Made by a program: the position numbers and the translations under genes | NCBI GenBank assembly: GCA_007748055.1 | Contig: CP036279.1 | Span: 3,162,001 to 3,226,000, forward strand | Origin: Kolteria novifilia | GTDB lineage: Bacteria > Planctomycetota > Planctomycetia > Kolteriales > Kolteriaceae | Direction: 5' to 3' | DNA: 64,000 nt | The notes under the pieces: model-generated | What the model saw: only the letters and a program-made list of their open reading frames with translations | Told to the model about the DNA's origin: nothing | The model's database searches: none | Part shown: piece by piece, positions 46,554-56,416 of the stretch | How the letters are laid out: every line of letters begins with the position of its first letter | Position numbering within the stretch: the stretch's first letter is position 1

Positions 46554-46865
46554 GCACCCAGAATGTCTTGGGACCTGAGAACCTCTTGGCGATGAATGGT
46601 TTCGTCAGGGCACAAGTCGCGACTTGCGATTTCCTCTCTTGAGTATTCGGTACCACGCGTCGTTCATTTTGATGATGGACGATTCTTACCAAGAAGACTT
46701 GTTGAACCTCGGACGCCGATCGAGGATACTCAGCGGGTCGTGATTGGTTCGATGCGTGACCGAAGTCTCGACCAACTCGAACGCACCGATCCGTCACTTT
46801 CCGATCGCTTCGCGCACATTTGAATGGTTCAACGATCTGTTAGGTCCTTCCGAGGTTTCGGAGAC

Positions 46866-46888
46866 CACTTGCTGCTTGCCAGCCAGTG
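46866..46888. repeat. family A palindrome (one mismatch)
   Basis: CACTTGCTG, a 5-base loop and CAGCCAGTG form a stem with one mismatch. It lies about 165 bp before the first gene of the DUF1559 array. Confidence 0.75.
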
Positions 46889-47052
46889 ACCGAGGGCTGG
46901 TCATGTCGGCCTGGGATCAAGCATGACGGGGCGAGCCGTTCACACCGCGCGGAGCACCGGACTGGTTGAAGCTGTGCCGCGACAGCGGGGGCCATTGACC
47001 TCAGGGGCCACCATCTCAAATCCGTCCTCACCCGCAAGCTAGGAGAACCAAT

Positions 47053-48132
47053 ATGCTCCGCTCGTGCCGTCCTTCGTCGAGCGGTAATCGCCGTGGCTTC
47101 ACGCTCGTGGAACTGCTGGTGGTCATCGCCATCATCGGAGTCTTGGTCGGTCTACTGTTGCCGGCGGTGCAGCAGGCGCGTGAAGCGGCACGCACCGCGA
47201 ACTGTCGCAACAACCTGCGACAGTTGGGGATTGCGGTCCATCAGTTCCACGATGCTCACGAAGGTTTTCCTCCCGCGACGCTCGGCGATGGGAAGCTAAC
47301 CTTTTGGGCGATCATTCTTCCTTTCGTCGATCAGCAGTCGATGTACGATCGACTCGATATTCACGGATCGGGGCACGCGGGCCATCCGATCTCAACGCTC
47401 GGGGGACCGGTGGTGGCCGCCGCGAATCAGAATGCTCAAGTCCTCGATGGAGGCACGGGAACGCTCTCGCTCTACGTCTGTCCCACCCGGCGACGTAGTG
47501 GCGTCGTCAACAGTAAGAACTCGTCCGTCGGGGACTACGCAATCGTCAATTGGTCGACCAGTGGGGCGGGGGAGTGGCAGTTCCACCGCGATGTCACCAC
47601 CCATCGCGGGGTGCTCCAAGTCGCCAAGGCCGATGTCGACATCAATGGCAATGGCGTCGACGACAATCTTCAAACGCCCACCGCCGACATGCTCGAGTCG
47701 ACCAAGGGATGGCGGCCGCGCACCGACGCTTCCTACGTGACCGACGGACTTAGCAAGACGGCGATTCTCGCGGAGAAGTTCGTGTCGGAGAAATCGATTC
47801 GCACGGGCAACGATTGTTGCCACGCCAATGGCGAGATCGGCACGGCGGAGGAACGGGGACGCGACGGCTACATCTACTGGAACCGAGCCAATGGTCCGGG
47901 AGGCTACGGGGAGTATTGGATCAGCGGTCCGACCCGGGATCGGCCCTTGGCGCAGATCCCGAATGATCCGAAAATCGGCACCAGCGGTCCGGCGCTCGGA
48001 AGCTGGCATCCCGGCATGGTCCATTTCCTGATGGGAGATGGTTCGGTGAAACAGGTGAGCGTCAGCGTTTCGACGTCGATCATCAGCGATCTGGGCAACG
48101 CGGTCGACGGCGAGATCGTCGAGCTGCCCTAG
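47053..48132 (+). CDS. DUF1559 protein, first of the tandem array
   Basis: The 359-residue protein has a prepilin-like helix ([20 protein letters not shown] from residue 15) and H-x9-DG in [14 protein letters not shown] near the end. Between them the array-specific features are [23 protein letters not shown], a CPTRRR block and [12 protein letters not shown]. The loop [12 protein letters not shown], coded at about 47632-47670, resembles a calcium-binding TSP3/EF-hand loop. An AGGAG ribosome site supports the ATG. First of four paralogues with the same domain order. Probably an exported pseudopilin-like surface protein. Confidence 0.95.
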   Translation: MLRSCRPSSSGNRRGFTLVELLVVIAIIGVLVGLLLPAVQQAREAARTANCRNNLRQLGIAVHQFHDAHEGFPPATLGDGKLTFWAIILPFVDQQSMYDRLDIHGSGHAGHPISTLGGPVVAAANQNAQVLDGGTGTLSLYVCPTRRRSGVVNSKNSSVGDYAIVNWSTSGAGEWQFHRDVTTHRGVLQVAKADVDINGNGVDDNLQTPTADMLESTKGWRPRTDASYVTDGLSKTAILAEKFVSEKSIRTGNDCCHANGEIGTAEERGRDGYIYWNRANGPGGYGEYWISGPTRDRPLAQIPNDPKIGTSGPALGSWHPGMVHFLMGDGSVKQVSVSVSTSIISDLGNAVDGEIVELP

Positions 48133-48139
48133 TGTCCCG

Positions 48140-48310
48140 ATTGGTTCGTTATTGGACCCAAGAAACTCTTGGGTGCCATGCCCACGCTGGCCGTGGGCAT
48201 GCGGAAAACGCCTTTGATTGGGCAATCCTCCACACGATCTGAGGGCCGAGATTCGATGTGGCGAACTAGTCAACCAGGACACTAGCGGCCCGTTGATTTA
48301 AGCGGGCCGT
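48140..48310. repeat. composite palindrome element, copy 1
   Basis: After the first DUF1559 gene comes the block CCAAGAAACTCTTGG, then a family B palindrome (48177-48201) and a tail with GGGCAATC and CACTAGC. Diverged copies of the same block recur near 52560 and 55970. A hairpin (CGGCCCG and CGGGCCG, 48286-48308) ends it. Confidence 0.65.
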
Positions 48311-48354
48311 TCGGAGGCGGCAGCGCATCGACCAACGGGCGGCGATCCACTTGG

Positions 48355-48377
48355 CACCGGCTGACAAGCAGCCAGTG
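48355..48377. repeat. family A palindrome, inverted orientation
   Basis: CACCGGCTG, a 5-base loop and CAGCCAGTG, the family A stem read on the other strand, with one changed base. It lies in the 408-bp spacer before the second DUF1559 gene of the array. Confidence 0.8.
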
Positions 48378-48540
48378 GCACCAGAACGTTCAAATGGACC
48401 AAGTGCCCTAGCCGTCGGCTGACCGATGTGGGCTGCCGACGATGAGGGACCGGGCTGGGCGAACGCCGGAGCGAAGTCACCGAATCGTCACGGTCTTCCA
48501 AAAGTGTCCGGATTCATGAAATCCAGGAAGGAGTCTTTCA

Positions 48541-49617
48541 TTGCTTCGATCATATTCAGGTGGCGTCCGTCGACGCGCGGGATTCACGCTCGTCGAGTTG
48601 TTGGTCGTCATCGCGATCATCGGGGTCTTGGTCAGTCTGCTCCTTCCCGCGGTGCAGCAAGCCCGCGAGGCGGCGCGGGCGACGAGTTGCCGTAACAACC
48701 TCAAGCAGCTCGGGTCGGCGATCCACAACTTTCACGATTCGCACGGCGGCTTTCCGCCCTCGACACTCGGCTACGGCAGGTTGACCTTCTGGGCGATCAT
48801 CCTGCCCTACATGGATCAGCAGCAGATGTACGATCGGCTGGAAATTCACGGGCCGACCGCCACCAACAACCCGCTCAACTCCTTGCCGGCCGACGTCACG
48901 GCCGCGGCCAACCAGAACAAGGATGTGCTCGAAGAGGGGAGAGGGACGCTCGCGGCCTATGTCTGTCCGACCCGCCGTCGTCCCGGAAAGGTCAACAGCA
49001 AGAACTCTTCCGTGGGTGATTACGCGATCACCAACTGGACGACCAACACCTCCGGCGAGTGGCGGACGTACGTCGGCGTCGAGACGCAACAGGGCGTCCT
49101 GCAGGTCGCGCTCGCGGACGTCGACCTCAACGGCAACGGAACCGACGACAATTTGGAAGTGCCCAACGCCGACTGTCTCGAGTCGACCAAGGGTTGGAAG
49201 CCGCGCACCGACGCCGCGTTCATCACCGATGGGCTCAGCAAGACCGCCATGCTCGCGGAAAAGTACATCAACCAAAAGACGATCGGTTCCTCCCTCGATT
49301 GCTGCCATGCCAACGGCGTCCTGGGCGGATCCGAGGAACGCGGACGCGACGGGTACATCTACTACAACGGCGCCGGCGGCCCGGGAGGCTACGGCGAGTA
49401 TTGGATCAGCGGCCCGATGCGCGATCGACCCTTGGCGCAGACGCCGAACGATCCGGTCGTCGGCATCGCCGGCCCGGCATTGGGAAGCTGGCATCCGGGC
49501 ATGGTCCACTTCCTGATGGCCGATGGGTCGGTGAAGCAAGTCAGCGTGAGCATTTCGACGTCGATCCTCAACGCGATGGGAAGTTCGATCGATGGGGAGA
49601 TCGCCGAATTGCCATAA
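48541..49617 (+). CDS. DUF1559 protein, second of the tandem array
   Basis: This paralogue has 358 residues from a TTG start with AAGGAG 8 bases before it. The N-methylation helix, [18 protein letters not shown] and [17 protein letters not shown] are as in the first copy, with about 70% similar residues by eye. The Ca-like loop reads [12 protein letters not shown]. It differs from its neighbour mainly in surface residues, which suggests duplication followed by divergence rather than very recent copying. Confidence 0.94.
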   Translation: MLRSYSGGVRRRAGFTLVELLVVIAIIGVLVSLLLPAVQQAREAARATSCRNNLKQLGSAIHNFHDSHGGFPPSTLGYGRLTFWAIILPYMDQQQMYDRLEIHGPTATNNPLNSLPADVTAAANQNKDVLEEGRGTLAAYVCPTRRRPGKVNSKNSSVGDYAITNWTTNTSGEWRTYVGVETQQGVLQVALADVDLNGNGTDDNLEVPNADCLESTKGWKPRTDAAFITDGLSKTAMLAEKYINQKTIGSSLDCCHANGVLGGSEERGRDGYIYYNGAGGPGGYGEYWISGPMRDRPLAQTPNDPVVGIAGPALGSWHPGMVHFLMADGSVKQVSVSISTSILNAMGSSIDGEIAELP

Positions 49618-49715
49618 TGGGGAACGGGAGTAGGGGAAACTCCGGGGTGGGGAACCGATGAATTGGGGAGCCGATGGAAAGGTGTTCGGTTCATTGATTC
49701 CCAGTAAGGAGTTTC

Positions 49716-50798
49716 GTGGTGCACCGTTCTTCACTTCATGTTCGTCGCGGCCCCCGAGGGTTCACGCTCGTCGAGTTATTGGTCGTGATCGCGATCATCG
49801 GCATTCTGGTGAGCCTGTTGCTTCCCGCCGTCCAGCAGGCTCGCGAGGCGGCTCGCTCAACGAATTGTCGCAACAATCTTCGTCAGCTTGGCGTGGCGGT
49901 TCACGAATTTCACGATGCCCACGGGGGCTTTCCGCCCGCGACGCTTGGGTTTGGCAAGCTGACCTTTTGGGCAGTGATTCTTCCCTACGTCGATCAACAG
50001 CAATTGTACGATCGTCTCGACATGGACGCCTCGGCGCACTCGGGGAATCCCATCTCCGGCTTGTCCTCGGCCGTGCGGGCGGCGTCGGCTTCCAACGAGG
50101 CGGTGCTCGCCGAGGGTTCGGGGACGCCGTCGGGCTATGTTTGTCCGACCCGTCGCAGTCGAGGGGCGATCAACAGCATCAGTCGCGCGGTCGGCGACTA
50201 CGCGATCACCAGTTGGTCGACCAGCGCCGCGGGCGAGTGGAGACTCTATCGCGACGTCGATACGCAGAAGGGCGTGCTTCAAGTGGCGCTGGCCGACGTC
50301 GATCTCGACGACTCGGGGACGCCCGACAACCTCGAGCAACCGACGAACGACATGCTCGAGTCGACCAAGGGGTGGAAACCGCGCACCAAAGCAGCCCACG
50401 TCTCCGACGGCCTGAGCAAGACGGCGCTGCTCGCGGAGAAGTTCGTCAACCAGACAATCATGGGGACGGCGAACGACTGTTGCTACGCCAACGGCGTCGT
50501 GGGGACATCGGAGCAGCGCGGTCGCGACGGCTATATCTACTGGCACGGCTCATTCGGACCTGGGGGCTACGGCGACTTCTGGATCGGCGGTCCCACCCGG
50601 GATCGGCCCCTGGCGCGGTCGTCGATCGATCCGATGGTGGGCCAACACGGACCATCATTGGGAAGTTGGCACCCGGGGGCGGTTCACTTTCTCATGGCCG
50701 ACGGGGCGGTCAAGCCGGTGAACGTCAACGTGTCGACCTCGATCATCGGCGCGATGGGGCATGCCAGCGACGGTGAGATCGTCACGTTGCCGCAGTGA
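49716..50798 (+). CDS. DUF1559 protein, third of the tandem array
   Basis: The protein has 360 residues from a GTG start (AAGGAG upstream). The helix [32 protein letters not shown] and [17 protein letters not shown] are conserved. The loop is [12 protein letters not shown], which resembles a thrombospondin type 3 calcium loop. [10 protein letters not shown] replaces the [10 protein letters not shown] of copies 1 and 2. It is separated by about 100 bp from copy 2 and 180 bp from copy 4. Confidence 0.94.
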   Translation: MVHRSSLHVRRGPRGFTLVELLVVIAIIGILVSLLLPAVQQAREAARSTNCRNNLRQLGVAVHEFHDAHGGFPPATLGFGKLTFWAVILPYVDQQQLYDRLDMDASAHSGNPISGLSSAVRAASASNEAVLAEGSGTPSGYVCPTRRSRGAINSISRAVGDYAITSWSTSAAGEWRLYRDVDTQKGVLQVALADVDLDDSGTPDNLEQPTNDMLESTKGWKPRTKAAHVSDGLSKTALLAEKFVNQTIMGTANDCCYANGVVGTSEQRGRDGYIYWHGSFGPGGYGDFWIGGPTRDRPLARSSIDPMVGQHGPSLGSWHPGAVHFLMADGAVKPVNVNVSTSIIGAMGHASDGEIVTLPQ

Positions 50799-50977
50799 CG
50801 CCAAGCCACCGACGCACCATGAAACGTCGGACGTCTCGAGTCCTCGGCGCTTGAGACGTTCCTCCGGTCGGTGTCCTCCGAGATCCGGACACCGACACGG
50901 CCCAATTCACTTGGTGACGGAAGAAGACGTGGAATGCAACGACACGAAATAACGAAGCTATTGCGAGGAGACTGGCG

Positions 50978-52072
50978 ATGCGCACCAATCGTGGGAGAAG
51001 TCGTGAGCGGCGCCGAGCGTTCACGTTGGTCGAGCTGCTGGTCGTGATCGCCATCATCGGCATCCTGGTCTCTCTGCTTCTCCCGGCGGTGCAGCAAGCC
51101 CGTGAATCGGCCCGCATGACCAGTTGTCATCGCAACCTGCGGGAACTCGGCATCGCGATTCATCAGTTCCACGATGCGCGAGGAGGTTTTCCACCAGCGA
51201 CGCTGGGCGATGGCAAGCTGACCTTTTGGGCGGTGATCTTGCCCTACATCGATCAGCAATCGATGTACGATCGGCTGGAGATACACGCACCGGGGGCCGC
51301 GGCCAATCCGATCTTCGCCGGGACCGTCGGGTCCGACGTCGTGGCGGCGGCTCAGAGAAACCAGGAAATTCTCAGCCGCGGTAAGGGAACGCTCGGACTC
51401 TACGTCTGTCCCACGCGTCGACGTGCCGGGAGCGTCAACAGCAAGAACGTCTCCGTCGGCGACTATGCGATCGTCGACTGGACGGACTCGACGGACGGGC
51501 GTACCACTTGGCATTTTCACTGGGAACCGGAGGAGCATTCGGGCGTCCTGCAGGTTGCCAGAGCGGCGGTCGATCTCGACGGGAACGGACGCGACGACAA
51601 CCTCGAGGCCCCTTCGATGAGTCGGCCCATGCTACGCACGACTGTCGGTTGGCAGCCCAGGACCAACGCGGCTTACGTGACCGATGGGCTCAGTAAAACG
51701 GCGGTTCTTGCGGAAAAGTACGTGTCGCAGGATATCATGGGGACCGCGAGGGACTGTTGCCATTCGGGTGGCGACCTGGACGCGAACGATCTGCCCGGTC
51801 GGGATGGTTACATCTACTGGAACCGAGCCAACGGGCCGGGCGCCTATGGATCGCATTGGATCAGTGGGCCGACGTACAATCGCCCGTTGGCGACGACGAC
51901 GCGCGATCCGCGTATCGGCATCCTAGGCCCGGCTCTCGGAAGCTGGCACTCCGGGGTGGTCAACTTCCTGATGGGGGATGGCTCCATCCGTCCGTTGAGC
52001 GTCACCGTGTCGACCTCGATCGTGAGCAACTTGGGCAATGCCCGAGATGGCAGTATTGTTGAACTTCCTTGA
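50978..52072 (+). CDS. DUF1559 protein, fourth of the tandem array
   Basis: The product has 364 residues from an ATG with GAGGAGA upstream. The helix [38 protein letters not shown] and a late [17 protein letters not shown] are present, so the His of H-x9-DG is kept. The loop reads [12 protein letters not shown], where the first Asp has become Ala, so this copy may bind ions less well. It ends 13 bp before the lipoprotein gene, and the two are probably co-transcribed. Confidence 0.94.
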   Translation: MRTNRGRSRERRRAFTLVELLVVIAIIGILVSLLLPAVQQARESARMTSCHRNLRELGIAIHQFHDARGGFPPATLGDGKLTFWAVILPYIDQQSMYDRLEIHAPGAAANPIFAGTVGSDVVAAAQRNQEILSRGKGTLGLYVCPTRRRAGSVNSKNVSVGDYAIVDWTDSTDGRTTWHFHWEPEEHSGVLQVARAAVDLDGNGRDDNLEAPSMSRPMLRTTVGWQPRTNAAYVTDGLSKTAVLAEKYVSQDIMGTARDCCHSGGDLDANDLPGRDGYIYWNRANGPGAYGSHWISGPTYNRPLATTTRDPRIGILGPALGSWHSGVVNFLMGDGSIRPLSVTVSTSIVSNLGNARDGSIVELP

Positions 52073-52085
52073 TGAGAACGAAGAC

Positions 52086-52532
52086 ATGTCTAACCGATTG
52101 ATGAGCGTTCTTCCGGCAGCGCTGGTGCTGATGGTAGTCGTCGGGTGTGATTCGAAACCTCCTCGCGTTCCCGTGACCGGGCGCGTCGTCTACAAGGGCA
52201 GCGAGGAACCGGTGATCGCGGGGAAGGTGGTCCTCGAGTCGACCGAGTCGCCCAACGGATCCTCCGGCTACATCAAGGAGGACGGGACCTTCACCCTGGG
52301 GACGTTCGACTTGGCCGACGGGGTGATGCCTGGCGAGTACCGCGTCTACTTGGTCCAGGCGTACGAACCGCAGGAATACAGCGAGAACCCGCCGCCACAA
52401 GTTCCACTCGTCGACTCGAAGTACATGGATCCAAAGAAGTCGGGCATCACCGCCGAGATCCCCCTCAAGGGAGAACTGCTCATCGAAGTCGAGCATCCTC
52501 CAAAGTCGCAATTGCCCCGCCGCCGACGCTAG
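52086..52532 (+). CDS. carboxypeptidase-regulatory-like lipoprotein after DUF1559 array
   Basis: This is a 148-residue lipoprotein with a lipobox VVVGC (Cys at 20). The mature part has TGRVVYKGSEEPVIAGKVVLE and a GEYRVYLVQ strand, a transthyretin-like fold. Planctomycete DUF1559 genes are frequently followed by such a protein, suggesting they work together at the envelope. The ATG at 52086 is preferred to 52038, which lies inside the DUF1559 gene. Basic tail PRRRR. Confidence 0.85.
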   Translation: MSNRLMSVLPAALVLMVVVGCDSKPPRVPVTGRVVYKGSEEPVIAGKVVLESTESPNGSSGYIKEDGTFTLGTFDLADGVMPGEYRVYLVQAYEPQEYSENPPPQVPLVDSKYMDPKKSGITAEIPLKGELLIEVEHPPKSQLPRRRR

Positions 52533-52572
52533 CAGCCCGATCGCTTCGTTGATCGCCCAAGAGTCTCTTGGG

Positions 52573-52629
52573 TGCCATGCCCATGCTTGCGTGGGCATGC
52601 GGAGAAAACCATGCTTGCGTGGGCATGCG
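52573..52629. repeat. composite element, copy 2, with doubled family B stem
   Basis: GGTGCCATGCCC, then CTTGCG and GGGCATG; the stem is repeated once 28 bp later after GGAGAAAACC. It is preceded by the same CCAAGAGTCTCTTGG block as copy 1. The spacer 52533-52810 also has a family A copy. Confidence 0.8.
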
Positions 52630-52758
52630 GGAAATGCCTGTGACTCGGCAATCTTCCGCACATTCGAAGCCTAGAGTTGATGCAACGAACCTGCCCCAAG
52701 AGACTCGGGTGCATCGTCAAAGATCCAACTTCGGGTTCCCGCTTGCGTAAGTCGTTCG

Positions 52759-52781
52759 CAGTGGCTGACAAGCAGCCAGTG
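52759..52781. repeat. family A palindrome, inverted orientation
   Basis: CAGTGGCTG, a 5-base loop and CAGCCAGTG, then GGCACCC. It lies between the convergent lipoprotein and globin genes, 30 bp from the globin stop. Confidence 0.85.
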
Positions 52782-52810
52782 GCACCCGGATTTCGGGGCT
52801 TGACGGTGTG

Positions 52811-53227
52811 CTAGTCGACGATCGGAAGTTCTTCGACATAGCCCTCGAACATCGTGTCGACGCCGAGGTCAAGCGCTTCGCGCCACTGCTGCTCGACCTC
52901 CTCGTTCCAATCTTCTTCACTGAACATCTTGATCGACGCGACCAACGAGTCGATGAACTTGGGATACAAGCTCTTGGGGATCCGGAGCGTGTAGTGCAAG
53001 TGCCCGAGCGCGACGAGGAAGCGGCGCTGCATCTTGCCGCGAAAGCGGTAGTAGCGCACGACGGTCTGGAGCCCGATGGTGAGGATGGCGGACTGGTACC
53101 ACATGTCGACGCCGTCGAAAAACGCCGCGATATCATCGTGGTTCGCGAGGACGGTATCGTAAAAATGCTTGGCAAGCTCGGCGTCGGTTCGTTCGAGGAT
53201 ACGATCGAGGCTCTTGTCGAGTTCCAT
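52811..53227 (-). CDS. globin-like protein
   Basis: The protein has 138 residues from the ATG at 53227 (GGGAG 7 bases upstream). LGHLHYTLRIPKSLYPKFIDSLVAS matches the F-helix region of bacterial globins (LGxxH, with H78 as the likely proximal heme ligand). The WNEEVEQQWREALDLGVDTM helices follow, as in globins. The N-terminal region AELAKHFYDTVLANHDDIAAFF fits the A-B helices. A heme-bound oxygen or nitric oxide binder is plausible but inferred. It is divergent from the phosphatase gene. Confidence 0.65.
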   Translation of the reverse strand: MELDKSLDRILERTDAELAKHFYDTVLANHDDIAAFFDGVDMWYQSAILTIGLQTVVRYYRFRGKMQRRFLVALGHLHYTLRIPKSLYPKFIDSLVASIKMFSEEDWNEEVEQQWREALDLGVDTMFEGYVEELPIVD

Positions 53228-53366
53228 GGCTGACTCCCGGGCGTTTGGATAGTGGGAGAACGCGTCCCTGGCCACTGGTCGTTATAATGGCCGCACCACA
53301 ATTGAGAAGTTCCCGGAGCCAGCGCGGTCGCTCTCGCCGATCGGCTCGTACCCAACGAAGGATATC

Positions 53367-54176
53367 ATGGTGGATCAAGAACGAGAAGAGTACCTGTCAT
53401 TCGCGATGAAACTCGCCCGCGCCGCGGAACGCAAGATCATGCCGCACTTTCGTCGCTGCGCGGTCAGTATCAAGCCCGACGGTACCGAAGTGACCGCGGC
53501 CGATCGCGAGGCGGAGGAGGCCATTCGCGAACGCTTGGTCGATCGCTACCCCGACCATGACATCCTGGGCGAGGAGTTCGGGCAGGGAGGGATCGCGGGC
53601 GCCGCGCGGCAATGGCTGGTCGACCCGCTCGACGGGACCGCCTCCTTCACCCTCGGGATTCCTCTCTTCGGAACTCTCATCGCGTTGCTCGAGGAGGGCG
53701 ATCCCGTCGTCGGGGTGATCCACATGCCCGCGATCAAGGAGACGCTCTTCGCCGCTCGTGGCGGTGGCTGCTGGTATCAGGAGGGCGACCAAGAGCCGGT
53801 GCGCGTCCGCGTCGATCCGGTGACGAGTCTCGACGAAGCCTACGTGGCGACAGGGGGGCTGCACGGGTCGGAGGTCGAGCACGAAGAGGGGCAACCTCCC
53901 TACAAGATTCTCGATCTGGTTCGCGCCGCCAGTCGTTTCCGATTCGTGACCGACTGCCTGCAACACGGCTTGGTGTGCCGGGGCCGACTTCACGTCGCCG
54001 TCGATACGCTGATGGCGCCTTGGGATATCGGGGCGCTGGTTCCATGCGTCGAGGAAGCGGGCGGCATTGTTTCGAACTTGACCGGCCAGCGGGAGAACGT
54101 CGCCTTTGGCGGCAGTCTCATTTCCTCCGCCAGTCAAGAACTGCACGAACAGGCCCTCAAGACTCTCCAGCCGTAG
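53367..54176 (+). CDS. inositol monophosphatase family protein, histidinol-phosphatase-like
   Basis: The 269-residue enzyme has the family's three metal-site motifs: GEE at about 68-70, WLVDPLDGTASF (about 83-94) and the late DTLMAPWDIGALVPCVEEAGG. ADREAEEAIRERL is the usual front helix. The DPLDGTASF variant resembles HisN-type histidinol phosphatases as well as inositol phosphatases, and I cannot separate the two. No his genes are nearby. A standard ATG start. Monocistronic. Confidence 0.9.
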   Translation: MVDQEREEYLSFAMKLARAAERKIMPHFRRCAVSIKPDGTEVTAADREAEEAIRERLVDRYPDHDILGEEFGQGGIAGAARQWLVDPLDGTASFTLGIPLFGTLIALLEEGDPVVGVIHMPAIKETLFAARGGGCWYQEGDQEPVRVRVDPVTSLDEAYVATGGLHGSEVEHEEGQPPYKILDLVRAASRFRFVTDCLQHGLVCRGRLHVAVDTLMAPWDIGALVPCVEEAGGIVSNLTGQRENVAFGGSLISSASQELHEQALKTLQP

Positions 54177-54219
54177 TCTCCTGATCGCCTGATTCGTCGC
54201 GAAGAGGTTTCTCAGGTGT

Positions 54220-54244
54220 CATGCCCACGTCTTCGTGGGGATGC
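54220..54244. repeat. family B palindrome, imperfect
   Basis: CATGCCCACG, TCTT and CGTGGGGATGC, a stem with one mismatch. A half copy CGTGGGCATGGC follows at about 54280. Both lie between the phosphatase and sulfatase genes. Confidence 0.75.
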
Positions 54245-54420
54245 GGTATCCGTCTATCATTCGGACACTTGCTCACAAACGTGGGCATGGCGCAGAAGAG
54301 ACTTGTTGGCAATGAATGTTCCAACCGGAGCTTCACCCAACCCGAAGCCCGAGGACGCGAATCGTCTCGTCCTCTCGTGCCCACCCACCGGTCGTTGTTC
54401 ACCCCCTTGGGAGACCCACC

Positions 54421-55845
54421 ATGAAATCCCTTGCGATCACGCTGCTATGCTCCGTCATCTGGTTTCTCGCGCCGACAACCACATGGGCGGGCGAGGCGAA
54501 GCCGAACATTCTTCTGCTGGTCAGCGACGATCAGCGTCCCGACACCATCGGCGCTCTCGGCAACGACGCGATCGAAACGCCGAACCTCGACCGACTCGTA
54601 CGGGAGGGAACCTCCTTCACCCGCGCGGTCTGCGCCAACCCGATCTGCACGCCAAGTCGCGCCGAGATCCTCACCGGATGCGATGGGTTCACCAACGGAA
54701 CGCTCGACTTTGGTCGCAAGATCAACCCCGACCTGACGACCTTCCCCGAGGCGATGGTTCGCGACGGCTACCACGCGTGGTACGTCGGCAAGTGGCACAA
54801 CAACGACCGCCCCAAGGACCACGGCTACGAGGAGAGTCGGGGTCTCTTCGGCAGCGGGGGCGGGAAGTGGTGGAAGGACCAAGTCGATTGGAAGGGCCGT
54901 CCGATCACCGGCTATCGCGGCTGGATCTTTCAAGACGACGACCGAACCAAGCACCCCGAACTTGGTGTCGGGCTCACCCCGAACATCAGCTCTCACTTCG
55001 CCGACGCCGCCATCGAGTTGATCGGACGCGAACGGGAGAAACCCTTCTTCCTCCACGTCAACTTCACGGCGCCGCACGATCCGCTGATCATGCCTCCCGG
55101 CTACGCCGACCGCTATCCGCCGGAGTCGATGGCGTTGCCGAAGAACTTTCTCCCCCGGCATCCGTTCGATCACGGCAACTTCGACGGCCGCGACGAACAG
55201 CTACTTCCCTGGCCGAGAACGAAGGCGGGAGTCAAGGATGAGCTAGCGATGTACTACCGCGTCATCAGCCACCTCGACGCCCAAGTCGGACGCATTTTGA
55301 ACGAACTCGACCGGCGCGGCGAGTCCGACAACACGATCGTGCTCTACACGAGCGATCACGGTTTGGCGGTCGGCAGTCACGGGCTTCGCGGCAAGCAAAA
55401 TATGTACGAGCACACGATCGGCGTGCCGTTGATCGTTCGCGGCCCCGGCATCCCCAAGGGCGAACGGCGCGACGCCCAGGTCTACTTGCGCGACATCTAC
55501 CCAACGTGCTGCGAGCTGACGGGAGCGGCGATCCCCGCATCGGTCAACGGTCGCTCGTTCGCGGCGGTCTTCGCCGACAAGGAGAAGGAGATTCATCCGC
55601 ACGTCTTCGGCTACTTTCGCGACGCGCAGCGCATGATTCGCGACGATCGGTGGAAGTTGATCCACTATCCGAAGATCGACCGCGTCCAACTCTTCGATCT
55701 CGTCCATGACCCGAACGAGTTGCGCGACCTATCGGATGATCCCCGACACGCCAAGACCCGTGCCCGCCTCAAGGCGCAACTCCACGAGTGGCAGCATCAG
55801 GTCAAGGATCCCGTCTTGGCACAGACCAACGCGACGAAGGATTGA
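54421..55845 (+). CDS. secreted arylsulfatase-like sulfatase
   Basis: The protein has 474 residues from the ATG at 54421. A signal peptide (SLAITLLCSVIWFLAP) ends before GEAKPNILLLVSDDQRPD, which carries the metal Asp pair D36 and D37. The active-site motif CTPSR (76-80) holds the Cys that is oxidised to formylglycine. DHGLAVGSHGLRGKQNMYE gives the late metal Asp and His. Length is typical of planctomycete sulfatases that desulfate algal glycans. ATG with GGGAG upstream. Confidence 0.93.
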   Translation: MKSLAITLLCSVIWFLAPTTTWAGEAKPNILLLVSDDQRPDTIGALGNDAIETPNLDRLVREGTSFTRAVCANPICTPSRAEILTGCDGFTNGTLDFGRKINPDLTTFPEAMVRDGYHAWYVGKWHNNDRPKDHGYEESRGLFGSGGGKWWKDQVDWKGRPITGYRGWIFQDDDRTKHPELGVGLTPNISSHFADAAIELIGREREKPFFLHVNFTAPHDPLIMPPGYADRYPPESMALPKNFLPRHPFDHGNFDGRDEQLLPWPRTKAGVKDELAMYYRVISHLDAQVGRILNELDRRGESDNTIVLYTSDHGLAVGSHGLRGKQNMYEHTIGVPLIVRGPGIPKGERRDAQVYLRDIYPTCCELTGAAIPASVNGRSFAAVFADKEKEIHPHVFGYFRDAQRMIRDDRWKLIHYPKIDRVQLFDLVHDPNELRDLSDDPRHAKTRARLKAQLHEWQHQVKDPVLAQTNATKD

Positions 55846-55881
55846 GCCGTGCAGGGTGGGTCTTGATCTGCCCTACTTGGC

Positions 55882-55963
55882 TAGCTGGCCGATCGAGGAG
55901 GAGCCGTCACTTCGGCTTGTCTTCCGACCAGAAGTGAAGTTCCGCTTGGAGATGGTAGTGGCC
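55882..55963. repeat. 82-bp direct repeat, left copy
   Basis: Identical over 82 bp to 56743-56824. The right copy holds the 3' end of the hypothetical gene at 56768-57241 (its last 18 codons and stop) plus 25 bp beyond. The left copy is a displaced duplicate without the rest of the gene. Confidence 0.95.
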
Positions 55964-55971
55964 TGGGTGGC

Positions 55972-55996
55972 GTGCCCACGCTCGCCGTGGGCATGC
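55972..55996. repeat. composite element, copy 3 (family B stem)
   Basis: TGCCCACG, CTCG and CCGTGGGCATGC, followed by GGGCAAACTGCCGCACGATC and a CACTAGC end near 56072. It matches the tails of the copies at 48140 and 52560. Confidence 0.7.
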
Positions 55997-56074
55997 GGGG
56001 AACGCCTGAGATTGGGCAAACTGCCGCACGATCAGAGGGGCGATAATTCATGAACGAACTTGCCCATCAGGGCA

Positions 56075-56416
56075 CTAGCGATCGTCTTCAACGCGGTCGA
56101 TGTTTTGCCGAAGGCACAGCCAATAAGCAAACTCCTTGTCTGGACCGGCCGCCGTATCAATCGCTGCCAATGCTCGTTCGACTCGACCCTCTACTGACCC
56201 GTTCCATGCGATGAACTCGACGTGCTCTGGCGAAGACAGCTTTGCTTCACCAACATCAACGCTGCCGGAAGAGAGAAGATTCGTCAGCATGTTCCTGATT
56301 TGACCATGTAGCTGGTCAGATGCCGTTGCAGATTTCTGTAAGCACTGAACGACAAGTCCGTGGCTGACCATGTCGTCGTTGAGCATATCGAGAATTGAAA
56401 CAGTTGCGTCCGCCAC
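56075..56416 (-). CDS. hypothetical protein inside the direct-repeat segment
   Basis: The 113-residue protein looks real from its composition (ATVSILDMLNDDMVSHGLVVQ, FIAWNGSVEGRVERALAAID, DKEFAYWLCL), but I recognise no domain. Codon third positions are less GC-rich than in neighbours. It lies between the two 82-bp repeats, so it may have come in with a small inserted segment. No clear ribosome site was found. Function is unknown, and the frame may not be expressed. Confidence 0.4.
   Translation of the reverse strand: MADATVSILDMLNDDMVSHGLVVQCLQKSATASDQLHGQIRNMLTNLLSSGSVDVGEAKLSSPEHVEFIAWNGSVEGRVERALAAIDTAAGPDKEFAYWLCLRQNIDRVEDDR

Noticed and set aside
46444-46797. A 117-residue minus-strand frame in the 46.4-47.0 kb spacer
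   Set aside because: Part of the translation is the family B repeat itself (HARRGHEGHARRGQ), so the frame is a by-product of the palindrome array.
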